A stretch of DNA of 64,000 bases from JABDEZ01 sp965276955 (GTDB lineage Bacteria > Bacteroidota > Bacteroidia > Chitinophagales > Chitinophagaceae): positions 60,892 through 124,891 of the forward strand of contig CBDIBP010000047.1 of the NCBI GenBank assembly GCA_965276955.1. The letters run 5' to 3'. The translations under genes and the position numbers were made by a program. Position 1 is the first letter of the stretch; each line of letters opens with the position of its first letter. Below the pieces are notes generated by a model. That model was not told where the DNA came from. It saw only the letters and a list, made by a program, of their open reading frames with translations, and searched no databases. Positions 63,320-64,000 of the stretch are shown here, piece after piece.

Positions 63320-63724
63320 ATGAGCTTTTTTACTACTGGACAATATGAACAACTATTAAGTAATGGTAGTCCACCAAATAAAGGAGAGGATCATATGCCA
63401 GTTGTTAGGCTATTTCTGCCATGTACAGGCTTTAGTTGGCTACTCAGCGAGATTGACCCATACGAGCTGGATGTTGCCTTTGGCCTTTGTGATTTGGGCA
63501 TGGGCTGTCCAGAGCTTAAAAAAATATCACTTTCAGAGCTTGAAGAATTACAGCACCCTTACTGGGATATTTCGGTTGAATCGGATGTGCATTTTAGAGC
63601 TAAATATCCAATAAGTGTTTATGCGGAAGCTGCGCTTATCGTAGATCGAATTACGGAGGACGATAAAGCGTTGGAATCTCAAAATCTTAAATCAACTCCC
63701 AACTCAAAGCCTCTAATATTATAA
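63320..63724 (+). CDS. DUF2958 protein, copy 2
   Basis: 134 residues, MSFFTTGQYEQLLSNGS, HMPVVRLFLPCTGFSWLLSEI, FGLCDLGMGCPELK and KYPISVYA. About half the residues match copy 1 by eye. A GAGG sequence precedes its ATG. Likely translated from the same mRNA as copy 1. Confidence 0.85.
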   Translation: MSFFTTGQYEQLLSNGSPPNKGEDHMPVVRLFLPCTGFSWLLSEIDPYELDVAFGLCDLGMGCPELKKISLSELEELQHPYWDISVESDVHFRAKYPISVYAEAALIVDRITEDDKALESQNLKSTPNSKPLIL

Positions 63725-63749
63725 GTGAATTTATGTATACAAATTATAC

Positions 63750-63778
63750 TTGACTATACAATTGTATTTATGTAATGT
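63750..63778 (+). promoter_or_regulatory. Possible sigma70-like promoter
   Basis: TTGACT, 17-bp spacer, TAATGT upstream of the last gene. The -10 match is partial; this style differs from the chromosomal -7 boxes. Confidence 0.35.
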
Positions 63779-63796
63779 AACATAATTAAATTAACT

Positions 63797-63802
63797 GAGG
63801 AG
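63797..63802 (+). promoter_or_regulatory. Strong Shine-Dalgarno for the last gene
   Basis: GAGGAG, 6 bp before ATG at 63809. Such clear SD sites are rare elsewhere in the window, so it supports both the start codon and foreign origin. Confidence 0.6.
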
Positions 63803-63808
63803 ATTACG

Positions 63809-64000
63809 ATGACCGGAGAACCCCAATTGAGTTCTATCGAAGAACAAATGTTTCACGATGTATTTATGGTAATGGAAAAATATCAGTCTTTAGATAGACG
63901 ATTTGGACTGCACTTATTGCATGAGCACTTTGCAATTAATCAAGGTGAAGTATTGCACGAAACGCACAGTGAATCCAACCGAACCCTCACAACTCAGGTT
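63809..64000 (+). CDS. Hypothetical protein, 3' end beyond right edge
   Basis: 64 codons are visible, opening MTGEPQLSSIEEQMFHDVFM, and continue open to the window end. Start chosen by the strong SD. The piece is hydrophilic and unassigned (MEKYQSLDRRFGLHLLHEH). Confidence 0.55.
   Translation, partial: MTGEPQLSSIEEQMFHDVFMVMEKYQSLDRRFGLHLLHEHFAINQGEVLHETHSESNRTLTTQV

Overview
The window looks like a chromosomal segment of a Bacteroidota (Bacteroidetes) bacterium, most likely family Chitinophagaceae or a close relative. The evidence is indirect but consistent: two proteins carry a C-terminal type IX secretion (T9SS) type A sorting domain; there is a CarboxypepD_reg/TonB-dependent receptor, PorT-like barrels, many SPII lipoproteins with SCSKK or SCKK-type lipoboxes, a eukaryote/archaeal-type ProS, a DUF2027-Smr protein and a FISUMP-domain protein; -7 boxes of the TAnnTTTG type precede several genes; and Shine-Dalgarno sequences are mostly absent. 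Genus-level assignment is inference.

Layout. 1-46.5 kb is ordinary chromosome: envelope folding and secreted proteins (SurA-like, TPR protein, FadL-like porin, Gly/Asn-rich protein, CotH and subtilisin T9SS cargo, M1 peptidase, TonB receptor), core enzymes (parE, proS, rdgB, mnmA, an RsmB-type methyltransferase, the 2-oxoglutarate dehydrogenase E2, cdd, tpiA, rpmE), one tRNA-Glu, and small regulatory loci (AraC plus monooxygenase; Crp/Fnr regulator with two Fnr-type boxes nearby). Many genes end in clear hairpin terminators, and two of these decide the start codon of the following gene.

46.7-60.2 kb is an accessory region dominated by likely anti-phage genes. A complete Thoeris system (thsA plus two thsB TIR genes, minus strand, 47.9-50.4 kb) and a lone TIR/deoxyribosyltransferase-like transmembrane effector gene (51.0-52.4 kb, plus strand) are separated and bounded by three copies of the same ~95-bp imperfect palindrome. 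This resembles a gene-cassette arrangement, although the repeat does not match the integron attC consensus. Next comes a three-gene minus-strand operon not recognised as a described system: an AAA_13 (RloC/PrrC-like) zinc-hook ATPase with an R-x3-E...H candidate nuclease triad, a two-TM J-domain protein, and a protein with a HEPN-type RNxxxH motif. A FISUMP/barrel/lipoprotein trio and another small HEPN-like gene follow.

60.2-64 kb is a mobile-element end: a P4-type tyrosine integrase, an AlpA-like regulator, a degenerate TOPRIM primase fragment, two tandem DUF2958 genes and a gene running off the right edge. This part has a different codon style (fewer ATA codons, clearer Shine-Dalgarno sites), consistent with recent transfer. 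The first gene (left edge) and the last gene (right edge) are both incomplete. No rRNA, CRISPR array or riboswitch was recognised.
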